From the NCBI GenBank assembly GCA_964419055.1, contig CAYQNU010000014.1:1-64000 (forward strand): a stretch of DNA of 64,000 nucleotides, written 5' to 3'. How positions within the stretch are numbered: position 1 is the first letter of the stretch; every line of letters starts with the position of its first letter. The notes under the pieces are model-generated. The model saw nothing but the letters and a program-made list of their open reading frames with translations, was not told the DNA's origin and made no database searches. The DNA comes from CAYQNU01 sp964419055. GTDB lineage: Bacteria > Bacteroidota > Bacteroidia > Flavobacteriales_D > Parvicellaceae. This document shows positions 27,768-36,944 of the stretch, piece after piece. A program made the position numbers and the translations under genes.

Positions 27768-30700
27768 TTATTGCTTCAACACTTTGGTTCGATTTATTAC
27801 AGCTCCTTGGTTGAGCATTTCAATGAAATACACACCTCTGCTTCCTTCCAGTTCTATATCCATTTGAGTATTCAAACCAATGATATATCGAGCTATTTCC
27901 TGACCTAATGCGTTTCTAATAACGACAACATTTGCAGTGTTGTTTTCATCAAAAAGAATCGTAATGGTTCCATTGGTTGGGTTTGGATATAGTTGAAGTT
28001 GATCATTAGAATTTTCTACTAAACCATCTATTGTAACCATCACTTCATAACAATTACTGGTATCGGCACATGTGTTTTGTGTAACTTCTACGGCATAATT
28101 TCCATTTATCAAAGGAGTGAAAGAAGCACTCGTAGCTCCACTAATTGCCATATTTCCATTGTCACAATCTAACCACTGGTAGCTGGCCCCAACTGCTGAA
28201 CTCGTCAAGGTAATTCCACTTTGAGTTACACCTGAATTCACTGAATTAATCGTTAAATTCAACGTTACCACAGAATCACAACCAACTGCATTTTGTAGAA
28301 TGAAAGTAGGTGTTGTAGTGCTCGAAGTATACGTATTTCCATCAATCCAAGTAAAGGCGTCACAAGCCGTGTGAGAATCTATTCCGTTCGTTGGCTGGTT
28401 TATGGTTAAATTAAGTGTTATCGTAGAATCACATCCTGCTGACGAGGTCAAAAATTGAGTGGCTGTAGTATTGGACGTGGTATAAGTAATACCATTACTC
28501 CAAGTAAATGAACCACAAGCTACGTGCGTTTCTACTGTACTAACAATGTTTGAAACCGTTAAATTGAGCGTCACTAAACTATCACAACCCACCGAATTGG
28601 TCAACATAAAAGTAGGGGTATTGGTACTTGAAAAGTAGGTGTTTCCATCAATCCAATTGAAGGAACCACACGCTGATTGTACATCAACACCTGTTGAAGG
28701 TGTATTTATCGTTAAATCTAATGAAATGATACTGTCACAACCATTTGCGGCACCTCCAGGTATGGTGAATGTGGGTGTTGAGGTTGTGTTATGATAAGTA
28801 TATCCATCTATCCACGTGTAACTTGTACAAGAAGTTTGAACGTCTACACTGGTAGCTGATGGCGTAATTGTAAGGTTCAATGTTACTAAACTATCGCATC
28901 CCTGTGAATTGGGTACAATAAAAGTTGCTGTATTGTTTGAACTGGTGTAAGTAATACCGTCAATCCAAGTAAATGAACTACATTCTGTATGATTAGCTAC
29001 TCCCGAATTAGGCGTGTTGATGGTTAAATTTAATGTAATTAAACTATCGCAGCCCAATGCATTGGTCAACAAATAGGTGTCTGTTGTATTGTTTGAGGTA
29101 TAGGTCACTCCGTTGATCCAAGTAAAACTTCCACAAGCCACGTGTGTTTGAATAACAGAATTTCCTGCATAAGCATCTCCAACAATCGTCCAGCCTTTAG
29201 TTCCCACCAAATTGGTTCTATCAGCCAAAGCCGAACAATATTTTAATCCTTCAGCCCCCAGCGTTCTTCCATTTGGTGCACTGGCATTAAAAGCAATTAA
29301 TGTAGCGTCATAATTAGCAATGGATAAATCTGTATAACCCAACATACTGGTAAGGTTGGCACCTGCATTGATATTCGGTGCCCAAGCTGCCAAACTTTGG
29401 TCAAAATTATTCGCTTGATAAAATAGTTGAATTAAATTGGTGGCAGAGCTTACATTCCAAGCACTTAAATCTTGATTGAACGCACTGGCTTGAAGAAACA
29501 TTTGAGCCATATTGGTTACATTGCTCACGTTCCAAGCGCTGATGTCTTGGTTAAATGAATAATCCCCAGAAAACATGGAATTCATATTAGTTACAGCTCC
29601 GGTGTTCCAAGTTCCAATAGGTTGATTGAACGAACCATTTTGAAAAAACATACTGCTCATATTGGTAACGTTTGCAGTGTTCCAAGAACCAATAGGCTGA
29701 TTAAATGATACGGCAAAAGCAAACATTTGTGACATATTGGTTACAGCAGCTGTATTCCAAGTGTCAATGTTTTGATTGAAGGCTGTAGCCAAATAAAATA
29801 ACTGCGACATATTGGTCACTAACCCCGTATTCCAAGTTCCAATAGGTTGATTAAAACTTGATGCTTCATAAAACAGTTGGGTCATATTATTAACCAAACT
29901 GGTGTTCCAATTGCCTATCATTCCATCAAAGGCATAGGCTTGATAAAATTGTTGCGACATATTGTTTAAAGAAACAGTATTCCAGCTATTTAAATTTTGA
30001 TTAAAAACTGGAGCAGCAAAAAACATAGATGCCATGGTGGTCACATTACTTACATTCCAATTATCTAGTGGTTGGTTGAAAGCATTCGCTTGACGAAACA
30101 TATTGCTCATATTAGTAACCGAACTCGTATTCCAAGTGCCAATGGGTTGATTGAAAGCATTGGTTTGTCTAAACATTTCCGACATATTGGTTACCAATCC
30201 AGTATTCCAGTTGCCTATTTGTCCATTAAAATTGGATGCTAAATAAAATAGTTGTTGCATCTGAGTCACTGACTGTGGATTCCAAGAATTTAAATTTTGG
30301 TTGAAAGCAGTTGCCGAGTAAAACATAGCAGCCATATTGGTAACTAAACCAACATTCCAAGCATCAATACTTTGATTAAATGCCAAGGCTTGATAAAACA
30401 TCGAATTCATATTGGTTACAGCTGCCGTGTTCCAAGTACCAATAGGTTGATTAAAAGCATTCGCTTGACGAAACATCTGGCTCATATTATTAACCGAAGC
30501 AGTATTCCATCCACCAATATTTTGATTAAAAACAGTTGCTTGACGAAACATTTCCGACATATTGGTAACTAAACCTGTGTTCCAGGTTCCAATATTCCCG
30601 TTAAAATTTATGGCCAAATAAAACATTTGTTGCATTTGCGTAGCAGAAGCTGTGTTCCAAGTACTCAAATCTTGATTGAAAGCCGAGGCAGTAAAAAACA

Positions 30701-32873
30701 TGGTGGCAAAATTGGTAACTAATCCAACATCCCATGTCCCTATAGGTTGATTAAATGCTAAAGCTTGATAAAACAAGGAGTTCATATTATTAACCAAACT
30801 GGTATTCCACGACCCAATGGGTTGATTGAATACAGTGGCTTGACGAAACATATTATTCATATTAGTTACCGATGCTGTGTTCCAAGCACTGATATCTTGA
30901 TTGAAAACGGGAGCTAAACGAAACATTTCCGACATATTGGTCACCAAACTAGTGTTCCAAGAAGTGATATTACCATTAAAAACCGTAGTTCCATAGAACA
31001 TCTGTTGCATTTGTGTTACATTGGCGGTGTTCCAACTATTCAAATCTTGATTAAATGAAGCCGCTTGATAAAACATAGATGCCATATTGGTTACTGCACT
31101 TGTGTTCCACCCATCAATATTTTGATTGAAAACAGGAGCTTGATAAAACATCAAACTCATATTGGTTACCGCACTAGTGTTCCAACCGCCAATAGCACCA
31201 TTAAAAATACTGGCTTGACGAAACATTTGGTTCATATTGGTAACAGAAGCCGTGTTCCACGTACTGATATTCCCATTAAATGCCGAAGCCAATTGAAACA
31301 TCTGTGACATATTGTTAACCAACCCCGTATTCCATCCTGTTAAATCTTGATTAAAGGCAGAAGCTTGATAAAACATGGCAGACATATTCGTCACAGCTCC
31401 GGTATTCCATGTTCCGATAGGTTGATTAAAGGCAGTTGCTTGATAAAACATAGCCGACATATTATTTACCAAACCTGTATTCCAGCCTCCAATATTTTGG
31501 TTAAATACTGTTGCTTGACGAAACATATTATTCATATTAGTTACCGATGCTGTGTTCCAAGCACTGATATCTTGATTGAAAACGGGAGCTAAACGAAACA
31601 TTTCCGACATATTGGTCACCAAACTAGTGTTCCAAGAAGTGATATTACCATTAAAAACAGTAGTTCCGTAAAACATCTGTTGCATTAGCGTTACGTTGGC
31701 GGTGTTCCAACTGTTTAAATCTTGATTAAACGCCACTGCTTGATAAAACATAGAAGCCATATTCGTAACGGAACCCGTATTCCATCCGTTAATGTTTTGG
31801 TTAAACAAAGGTGTTTGATAAAACATAAAACTCATATTGGTAACAGCACCTGTGTTCCAACCACCTATAGCTCCATTAAAAATACTGGCTTGTCGAAACA
31901 TTTGGCTCATATTGGTAACCGAAGCCGTATTCCAAGTACTGATGTTTCCATTAAATGCCGAAGCCAATTGAAACATTTGGCTCATATTATTCACCAACCC
32001 CGTATTCCATCCTGTTAAATCTTGATTGAAAGCGGTAGCTTGGTAAAACATGGTTGACATATTCGTTACAGCTCCTGTATTCCACGTTCCAATAGGTTGG
32101 TTGAAGGAAGTAGCCTGATAAAACATACCCGACATATTATTTACAAGGGCTGTGTTCCATCCACTAATATTTTGATTAAAAGCGGTGGCTTGTCTAAACA
32201 TAGAGGCCATAGTAGTAACGGCTCCTGTGTTCCAACTACCGATGTTTTGATTGAATGCAGCTGCCAATTGAAACATTTGCGACATATTGGTTACCAAACT
32301 GGTATTCCAATTGCCAATATTTTGATTAAAAACAGTTGCTTGATAAAACATCAAACTCATATTGGTGGCAGCTGCTGTATTCCAATTATTAATATTAGCT
32401 GGACCATTGAGTGTAGTACATCCTCTAAATGCTTGAGACATATTGGCAACAGCGCCAAAATTAGGTAAGTCAGTAGCGGTAATGTTTAAATTCTCACAAC
32501 CATAAAACGAGTTTTGTAAACTGGTCCAATTCATGGTACCCCATTGAGATACATCAATCAATCTTCTTCTGTCCGAACCGTTATTTATGTTGATACGTTG
32601 AAAATTGGTGGGTAAAATCGTTAAACGAATGGTAGATCCAGTTGGTAAACCTGTTATGGTAGCAGTAGTGCCCGCAAACGTACCTGCGCCATTTGTTCCA
32701 GCAGGGATGGTTTCCCAGGTGTAATTTACCGTGCCACCCGTTGCTACACCAAAAGCTATTTGATTAGCACCCGAACCGGCATCTAAAGATAAATTCCAAA
32801 CGGTAACAAATTCAGTTTGAGCATTGGAAATGAACGAAATGAAAATAAACAGGGGTAATAAAAAATATTTCAT
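27768..32873 (-). CDS. Giant BspA-like repeat surface protein with T9SS sorting domain
   Basis: A 1701-residue secreted protein. Signal peptide 1-18 (ISNAQ); residues 20-163 a unique beta-rich domain; residues 164-1163 exactly 40 tandem units of 25 residues with the pattern WNTxxVTNMSxMFxxAxxFNQ, the DUF285 / BspA-type repeat. Residues 1205-1490 hold six repeats of about 46 residues (CGSFTWIDGxTY and GCDSLVTLNLTIN). The last 75 residues (LYPNPTNGTITI to VLKQ) are a type A T9SS sorting domain. Units 4-12 and 13-21 are a duplicated nine-unit block. The likely role is adhesion; the ligand is unknown. A promoter lies at 32897-32929. Confidence 0.9.
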   Translation of the reverse strand: MKYFLLPLFIFISFISNAQTEFVTVWNLSLDAGSGANQIAFGVATGGTVNYTWETIPAGTNGAGTFAGTTATITGLPTGSTIRLTILPTNFQRININNGSDRRRLIDVSQWGTMNWTSLQNSFYGCENLNITATDLPNFGAVANMSQAFRGCTTLNGPANINNWNTAAATNMSLMFYQATVFNQNIGNWNTSLVTNMSQMFQLAAAFNQNIGSWNTGAVTTMASMFRQATAFNQNISGWNTALVNNMSGMFYQATSFNQPIGTWNTGAVTNMSTMFYQATAFNQDLTGWNTGLVNNMSQMFQLASAFNGNISTWNTASVTNMSQMFRQASIFNGAIGGWNTGAVTNMSFMFYQTPLFNQNINGWNTGSVTNMASMFYQAVAFNQDLNSWNTANVTLMQQMFYGTTVFNGNITSWNTSLVTNMSEMFRLAPVFNQDISAWNTASVTNMNNMFRQATVFNQNIGGWNTGLVNNMSAMFYQATAFNQPIGTWNTGAVTNMSAMFYQASAFNQDLTGWNTGLVNNMSQMFQLASAFNGNISTWNTASVTNMNQMFRQASIFNGAIGGWNTSAVTNMSLMFYQAPVFNQNIDGWNTSAVTNMASMFYQAASFNQDLNSWNTANVTQMQQMFYGTTVFNGNITSWNTSLVTNMSEMFRLAPVFNQDISAWNTASVTNMNNMFRQATVFNQPIGSWNTSLVNNMNSLFYQALAFNQPIGTWDVGLVTNFATMFFTASAFNQDLSTWNTASATQMQQMFYLAINFNGNIGTWNTGLVTNMSEMFRQATVFNQNIGGWNTASVNNMSQMFRQANAFNQPIGTWNTAAVTNMNSMFYQALAFNQSIDAWNVGLVTNMAAMFYSATAFNQNLNSWNPQSVTQMQQLFYLASNFNGQIGNWNTGLVTNMSEMFRQTNAFNQPIGTWNTSSVTNMSNMFRQANAFNQPLDNWNVSNVTTMASMFFAAPVFNQNLNSWNTVSLNNMSQQFYQAYAFDGMIGNWNTSLVNNMTQLFYEASSFNQPIGTWNTGLVTNMSQLFYLATAFNQNIDTWNTAAVTNMSQMFAFAVSFNQPIGSWNTANVTNMSSMFFQNGSFNQPIGTWNTGAVTNMNSMFSGDYSFNQDISAWNVSNVTNMAQMFLQASAFNQDLSAWNVSSATNLIQLFYQANNFDQSLAAWAPNINAGANLTSMLGYTDLSIANYDATLIAFNASAPNGRTLGAEGLKYCSALADRTNLVGTKGWTIVGDAYAGNSVIQTHVACGSFTWINGVTYTSNNTTDTYLLTNALGCDSLITLNLTINTPNSGVANHTECSSFTWIDGITYTSSNNTATFIVPNSQGCDSLVTLNLTITPSATSVDVQTSCTSYTWIDGYTYHNTTSTPTFTIPGGAANGCDSIISLDLTINTPSTGVDVQSACGSFNWIDGNTYFSSTNTPTFMLTNSVGCDSLVTLNLTVSNIVSTVETHVACGSFTWSNGITYTTSNTTATQFLTSSAGCDSTITLNLTINQPTNGIDSHTACDAFTWIDGNTYTSSTTTPTFILQNAVGCDSVVTLNLTINSVNSGVTQSGITLTSSAVGASYQWLDCDNGNMAISGATSASFTPLINGNYAVEVTQNTCADTSNCYEVMVTIDGLVENSNDQLQLYPNPTNGTITILFDENNTANVVVIRNALGQEIARYIIGLNTQMDIELEGSRGVYFIEMLNQGAVINRTKVLKQ
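30810..31484 (-). repeat. Nine-unit block of BspA repeats, copy B (675 bp)
   Basis: Encodes repeat units 13-21 of the surface protein. It matches the adjacent block 31485-32159 (units 4-12) unit by unit; 30838-30983 is identical to 31513-31658 over 146 bases. Confidence 0.9.
31485..32159 (-). repeat. Nine-unit block of BspA repeats, copy A (675 bp)
   Basis: Encodes repeat units 4-12. Units 6 and 15, and units 11 and 20, are identical in protein sequence; the other pairs differ at a few residues. Confidence 0.9.
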
Positions 32874-32896
32874 AATTTAGTATAGTTTTTCGTGTG

Positions 32897-32929
32897 CAAA
32901 TGTAAGAGAATATCGCCTTGATTTTTCAA
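32897..32929 (-). promoter_or_regulatory. Promoter of the BspA-like gene
   Basis: Read on the minus strand, TTG (32929-32927) and TACATTTG (32904-32897) are separated by 22 bases, within the reported range for Flavobacterium promoters. The -7 box lies 23 bases before the start codon. Confidence 0.6.
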
Positions 32930-33115
32930 AAATCATTTAAAGGATAAAAAATATCGTTTGGAAAGAAGGAAAATTTTACTCTTACTCCTTCTTCAATCGA
33001 AGCATTAGTGAAGAATAACTCCAGATGTTTTGGCATATACAACACGCCTAATTATGAATTGACTGTACTAAATGAATTGACAAAAAAAATGTAACGATTT
33101 TATGCAAAAACCGTT

Positions 33116-33123
33116 TATCTTTG
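33116..33123 (+). promoter_or_regulatory. Putative -7 element before the toxin-antitoxin pair
   Basis: TATCTTTG matches TAnnTTTG. It lies 119 bases before the antitoxin start; no -33 TTG is visible at the right distance. The remaining 369-base gap (32874-33242) contains nothing else that I recognise. Confidence 0.4.
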
Positions 33124-33242
33124 TGTTGCAGTTAATTTCTACTAAATTGAAAATAAAGTTAAAAAATATTTTTAATTTCAACAGAAGCTAAACAAGCATT
33201 AGTATCTTAAAACCTTTACATCACAAACACGTTATAGCCTTT

Positions 33243-33455
33243 ATGGGAGCATTAAAAGAAAAATATTATTTGGAAGACAACCACGGCAAAAAAGTTGCTG
33301 TAGTGCTTCCAATTGGCTTATACAACAAAATGATTGAAGAACTTGAAGAACTCGAAGACATCAAAGAACTAAAAACCATGGATAAATCAAAACTTGATTT
33401 TATTCCTGCAGAACAAATGTTTAACGAGATTGAGCGTAATAGAAAAAATGGCTAA
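33243..33455 (+). CDS. Antitoxin of a type II toxin-antitoxin pair
   Basis: A 70-residue acidic protein (GALKEKYYLEDNHGKKVAVV, then helices rich in Glu). Length, charge and position directly before a RelE/ParE-type toxin indicate the antitoxin; the N-terminal strand suits a Phd/RelB-like fold. It would bind and neutralise the toxin and repress the shared promoter. Its last 8 bases overlap the toxin start, so translation is coupled. Confidence 0.8.
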   Translation: MGALKEKYYLEDNHGKKVAVVLPIGLYNKMIEELEELEDIKELKTMDKSKLDFIPAEQMFNEIERNRKNG

Positions 33456-33702
33456 GTACATTCTGTTAATCAATAGTAAAGTTCACAAACAACTCGAAAA
33501 AGTTCCCGAACCTTTTTATTCCAACCTCAAAAAAGCCATACTTGACCTAGCCAATAATCCAAGACCTAACGGCTACAAAAAACTAAAAGGCAGACCAGAA
33601 TACCGAATTCGTGAAGGCGTTTACAGAGTAATTTATGATATTCATGACGATGTTTTGAATGTATTGATTGTAAAAGGTGGCCACAGAAAAGATATTTATT
33701 AA
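33448..33702 (+). CDS. RelE/ParE-family toxin
   Basis: An 84-residue basic protein starting MAKYILLINSKVHKQLEKV. The pattern NNPRPNGYKKLKGRPEYRIR followed by YRVIYDIHDDVLNVLIVKGG and a final HRKD is typical of the RelE/ParE superfamily; many members cleave mRNA on the ribosome. I start it at the ATG at 33448, which overlaps the antitoxin stop; an in-frame ATG at 33394 lies inside the antitoxin and lacks family pattern. Confidence 0.9.
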   Translation: MAKYILLINSKVHKQLEKVPEPFYSNLKKAILDLANNPRPNGYKKLKGRPEYRIREGVYRVIYDIHDDVLNVLIVKGGHRKDIY

Positions 33703-34464
33703 TACCACCGCTCGAAAAGATTCTGCAGATCTTCTTATTTTATTTTTTCTTCGTGTGGTAATGGGGGGGCAGAAACCTAAGTCTGCATTACCCTTTATAT
33801 TTTTTATATGTTAACGATAAATCGTAGGTTGTAGATGTAGATTTTCGTAGAAGTTGCAACGCAATGAAATGAAGGAACACAAGGAAACCTCTAAAAATAT
33901 ACCTAAACGAAGTTTGGGTTTATCATAAAAACTCTCCGCAGCCCGAAGTGACCCGCAGGCGAGCATCAACACAAGGTGTGAAGGGATTTTTTAGCTGCTT
34001 TTTTTTAAGCTGCTAACAAAATACCGAAAACACCGAATCCCGTAAAAACAAAAATCTTTGATTTTGTATTTTTACGAGGACTCTCATACATCTATTCAAA
34101 TCAAAGATTTGAAGATGTATGGAGTGAGGAAGAACGAGGAACAGCAAGACAAATGACAAACCGAACTTTAGTGAGCTTGAAAAGTGATACACTTATTTTT
34201 TTTCATCTAAAATAAATACCAAAAAATAGGTGTAGCAGTTTGGACTTGTTTCAGACCTTTAGCGTCTGAACGACTGACTTGCTGACGACTGACGAGGAAT
34301 ACCGCTTTTCCCTTCGAAGTTTGTTCCAACTCCGAAACTACGGTGAAGGAGTTTAACGTAGAAGGGTTTTCCTAGTATTTTATCTCATTTCACTATTTTA
34401 AAGAACTTTTTCTTTCTAATTAGAACCACCACAAGAAAGGATTCTTGCGGCAGCCCTACTTATT
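33703..34464. other. Non-coding stretch with stacked hairpins (762 bp)
   Basis: No credible gene. Visible structures: GGTAATG (33757-33763) pairing with CATTACC (33786-33792), with CAGA/TCTG inside and a G-run bulge; a long hairpin at 34041-34076 (CGTAAAAACAAAAATC with its near-complement); an imperfect palindrome at 34087-34121 around AAATCAAAGATTT; and CCCTTC/GAAGGG arms at about 34312-34367. A GC-richer patch lies at about 33935-33990. Both ends carry TTATTTTATTTTT and CTTCGTG, which on the minus strand encode a P-H-E-E-K tail before a stop. Confidence 0.6.
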
Positions 34465-34635
34465 TTATTTTTCTTCGTGCGTGAGCGGGGGACTTATAAA
34501 ATCATCAATTATTTTTTTATCAAATTCTATGATTGGGTCACTTGGTATATAACTTGAATCCACTTGAATATTCAGAGGAACATCAACAATTTTCCCATCT
34601 GCTGAATAATATATATCTACATTTATTTTAATCAT
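34465..34635 (-). CDS. Orphan short gene in the RHS island
   Basis: A 56-residue protein MIKINVDIYYSADGKIVDVP ending SPPLTHEEK. The frame is open upstream to an ATG at 34734, giving 89 residues. No family is recognised. Its 3' end lies in a short sequence repeated at about 33735-33770, where a similar C-terminal tail survives without a gene. It is probably the remnant of an RHS-associated toxin or immunity gene; whether it is translated is doubtful. Confidence 0.4.
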   Translation of the reverse strand: MIKINVDIYYSADGKIVDVPLNIQVDSSYIPSDPIIEFDKKIIDDFISPPLTHEEK

Positions 34636-34909
34636 ATTTTGCAATTTTGTTTTGCATTTGCAAATTTCGAGAATTACTTTCAAAGCGCAAAAAGTATAAA
34701 AATATCTTTTATACCCAACCTCTCCAAAATCCATAATCCTATACCATTAAGGCACTGCCATAATGATATGACATTCATTTCTTTTATGGAACAAACATCT
34801 TAAATCATTTTCTATCTTTAAGAGTTAAAATATAAGGATGATACTACCCAACATTACTATTTTAAAGAACTTTCTTCAACTCTTTAGCTGAATTTTATTT
34901 TCGTAGCCC

Positions 34910-35611
34910 CTAATTGGGGCCACCACCGTCTACACCAATTGGAACACTACCAAAATCTATTATATTTTCATTTTGAATTTTAGGAACAACTATCTTTGAA
35001 ATTAAATTTAATATCCCGAAATAAATTCCAAACGTAATAAGAAAGTCTTTTGCTAAAGGATTTTTAATTGTCATTTTTAAAATTAATAATAGAATAATAT
35101 ACACTGAATAAACAGAAAGAATAGCAACAAAAGTATTATCGGTAAAAAGCCTCATAAAAATAATAAGAAATAATAGTGATATTACTAACAAGATATCGAC
35201 TATGCGTAATATCATTAATTCTTTCTTAAATTCCATCATTACCTTAGAGTTATAGTTTTTAGATATTAATTTCACAATATCCCTATATTGATTCATCCAA
35301 AAATAAAACTTATAACGCTTCCCTTTTTCAAGAAAATATAATACTAAGGTTAAAATCATATTCTGACTTAATTGTTGTTTTTTAGCGCTTATTTTCACTA
35401 ACTTTTCTAATTCAATGAAGTTTTCAAAATTCCCTTTTTCAGAAAAAAAACTTTCTAAAATTATAGTTGGGACATGCTTTGGCCAAAATTTAATTGGAAT
35501 ATTTAAAATACTCTTGTATTTATTTTCCCACAGTTCAACAATACCTTGATAATTACTATTCTCATAGAGATTTTGTATATCATCAAAAATTATAATATTA
35601 CTATTGTTCAT
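34910..35611 (-). CDS. Membrane protein paired with the RHS tip; candidate immunity protein
   Basis: A 233-residue protein. The first 130 residues are helical and soluble-looking; three hydrophobic segments follow at about 134-154, 158-177 and 185-207, and it ends VDGGGPN. No family is recognised. Its ATG lies one base after the stop of the RHS fragment, so the two are transcribed together. In polymorphic toxin loci the gene directly after an RHS tip usually encodes the immunity protein; that role is inferred from position alone. Confidence 0.5.
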   Translation of the reverse strand: MNNSNIIIFDDIQNLYENSNYQGIVELWENKYKSILNIPIKFWPKHVPTIILESFFSEKGNFENFIELEKLVKISAKKQQLSQNMILTLVLYFLEKGKRYKFYFWMNQYRDIVKLISKNYNSKVMMEFKKELMILRIVDILLVISLLFLIIFMRLFTDNTFVAILSVYSVYIILLLILKMTIKNPLAKDFLITFGIYFGILNLISKIVVPKIQNENIIDFGSVPIGVDGGGPN

Positions 35612-35612
35612 A

Positions 35613-36845
35613 TTATTCTATAGTTTCAGATTTAGTAGAAGTTTCCGTAGCTTCATTAATTCCTTCAATTACCGCTTTAACTAATTTAAGCGCATCGGAT
35701 TCTTGTTTTAAATGAATCTTTAAATAATTTATTTTCCCCTCTTGTTGAGTTATCGCCCAATTTTTTGCTTCTTCACTTTTATAAACACCTTCAACGGTCT
35801 TGATATCTTCAAGTATTTTTCTTTCTTTTTCAAGTTCCATTTCTAAATACTTAACATTAGCTTCTAAATAGGGTTTTGTATCAATAGCAAGTGTTAAAAT
35901 AGTTGTAACAGTTACAACAGTTATTTTTTGGGATACTGTAAGTGATTTAATACTATTAGCTAATAATTTAAAAAATTTATCTTGATTTTTTTCAGGGTCT
36001 AACTCATTATTAAAATTGTTTTCAGTGAATTGCTCAATTCCTTTTTTCCATAAATAAATTTCCCAAGATTTATTCAAAGATTTTTGCTTTGCTTTTTCCC
36101 ATTCAGACTCCCTATGTGATATTTCATTAGATGAACCTGAACCCCAAGTCCAGCTTACGTCTCCTTGTTGATGTTTAATAACTTCAACAGTCGCTGCCGT
36201 TGCCATATACAAAGCCGCCATTTCCGTTACAATTGCAGCAGGTGAAGCCTCCAACCCTTCTAATTCAACATGGTCAATAACTTTATTTTCACTAAACGCA
36301 TAAGGACTATTCCATGGAAAATAACTAACCAAAGGGTCAACACAGAAGAACCTTCCTAACCTTGTATCGTGCATTCGGTAAGTGTAATTGATGCTATTTC
36401 CGTGTCCTTTTATCTCATCATCCTTCTCCTGTCCTTGAAACCCATAACGGTAGTTGCTATATGCTTTAACGGATAAATCAACGGCATCGAAGTAGGCAAA
36501 TGTTGCAAAAGGATGGTTGGCTTCGTAGTGGTCAATGGTGTCACATCGTTTATCTACGACATCATAAATACCCATGTTTACTACCATTCTATCGGCTTGG
36601 CAACGTGTCATCGTAGTGGTGGTCATATTCATAAGTGGCGGTAGGCGGTGTCTCCAAACATGGACCTTGTCGCCATCATAGGTATACAATGGCGAGGTGC
36701 TCCATTCTTTTGATATGGCGGCAAGCTTGGCAATAAATAGTTGATGTATTACACAATACATAGAAATCAAAGAATACTCTTTAGTACTGTTCGTTTTAAG
36801 AGTGGTATTTCTAGTCGTAAAATGCATATAACGTGCAATATACAA
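35613..36845 (-). CDS. Truncated RHS protein: core end and C-terminal tip
   Basis: A 410-residue open frame. Residues about 130-200 match the end of the RHS repeat-associated core: YRYGFQGQEKDDEIKGHGNS, then DTRLGRFFCVDPL and NSPYAFSENKVIDHVELEG. Only this end of the shell is present, and no signal peptide or long RHS barrel precedes it. Residues 1-120 are unusual and may be out-of-frame remnants. The 210 residues after the core form a variable tip with a hydrophobic segment (TVVTVTTILTLAI at about 315-327) and coiled coil. Such tips are often toxins; this one is unrecognised. It is likely an orphan module or a pseudogene at its 5' end. Confidence 0.6.
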   Translation of the reverse strand: MYIARYMHFTTRNTTLKTNSTKEYSLISMYCVIHQLFIAKLAAISKEWSTSPLYTYDGDKVHVWRHRLPPLMNMTTTTMTRCQADRMVVNMGIYDVVDKRCDTIDHYEANHPFATFAYFDAVDLSVKAYSNYRYGFQGQEKDDEIKGHGNSINYTYRMHDTRLGRFFCVDPLVSYFPWNSPYAFSENKVIDHVELEGLEASPAAIVTEMAALYMATAATVEVIKHQQGDVSWTWGSGSSNEISHRESEWEKAKQKSLNKSWEIYLWKKGIEQFTENNFNNELDPEKNQDKFFKLLANSIKSLTVSQKITVVTVTTILTLAIDTKPYLEANVKYLEMELEKERKILEDIKTVEGVYKSEEAKNWAITQQEGKINYLKIHLKQESDALKLVKAVIEGINEATETSTKSETIE

Positions 36846-36944
36846 ACTTTTTGTTTTGAAAATTCAAATTTTGTGTGACTTTTATTCAAAAAAAACGGTT
36901 GAGCTCATCATATTTATAGAAAGGCCGTTTTAAAATCAGCGGAA

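Noticed and set aside
30372..32468. Several plus-strand open frames of 66-123 codons opposite the BspA-like gene
   Set aside because: They arise because the 75-bp repeat keeps the opposite frame free of stops; their sequences are simply the repeat read backwards, with no start signals.
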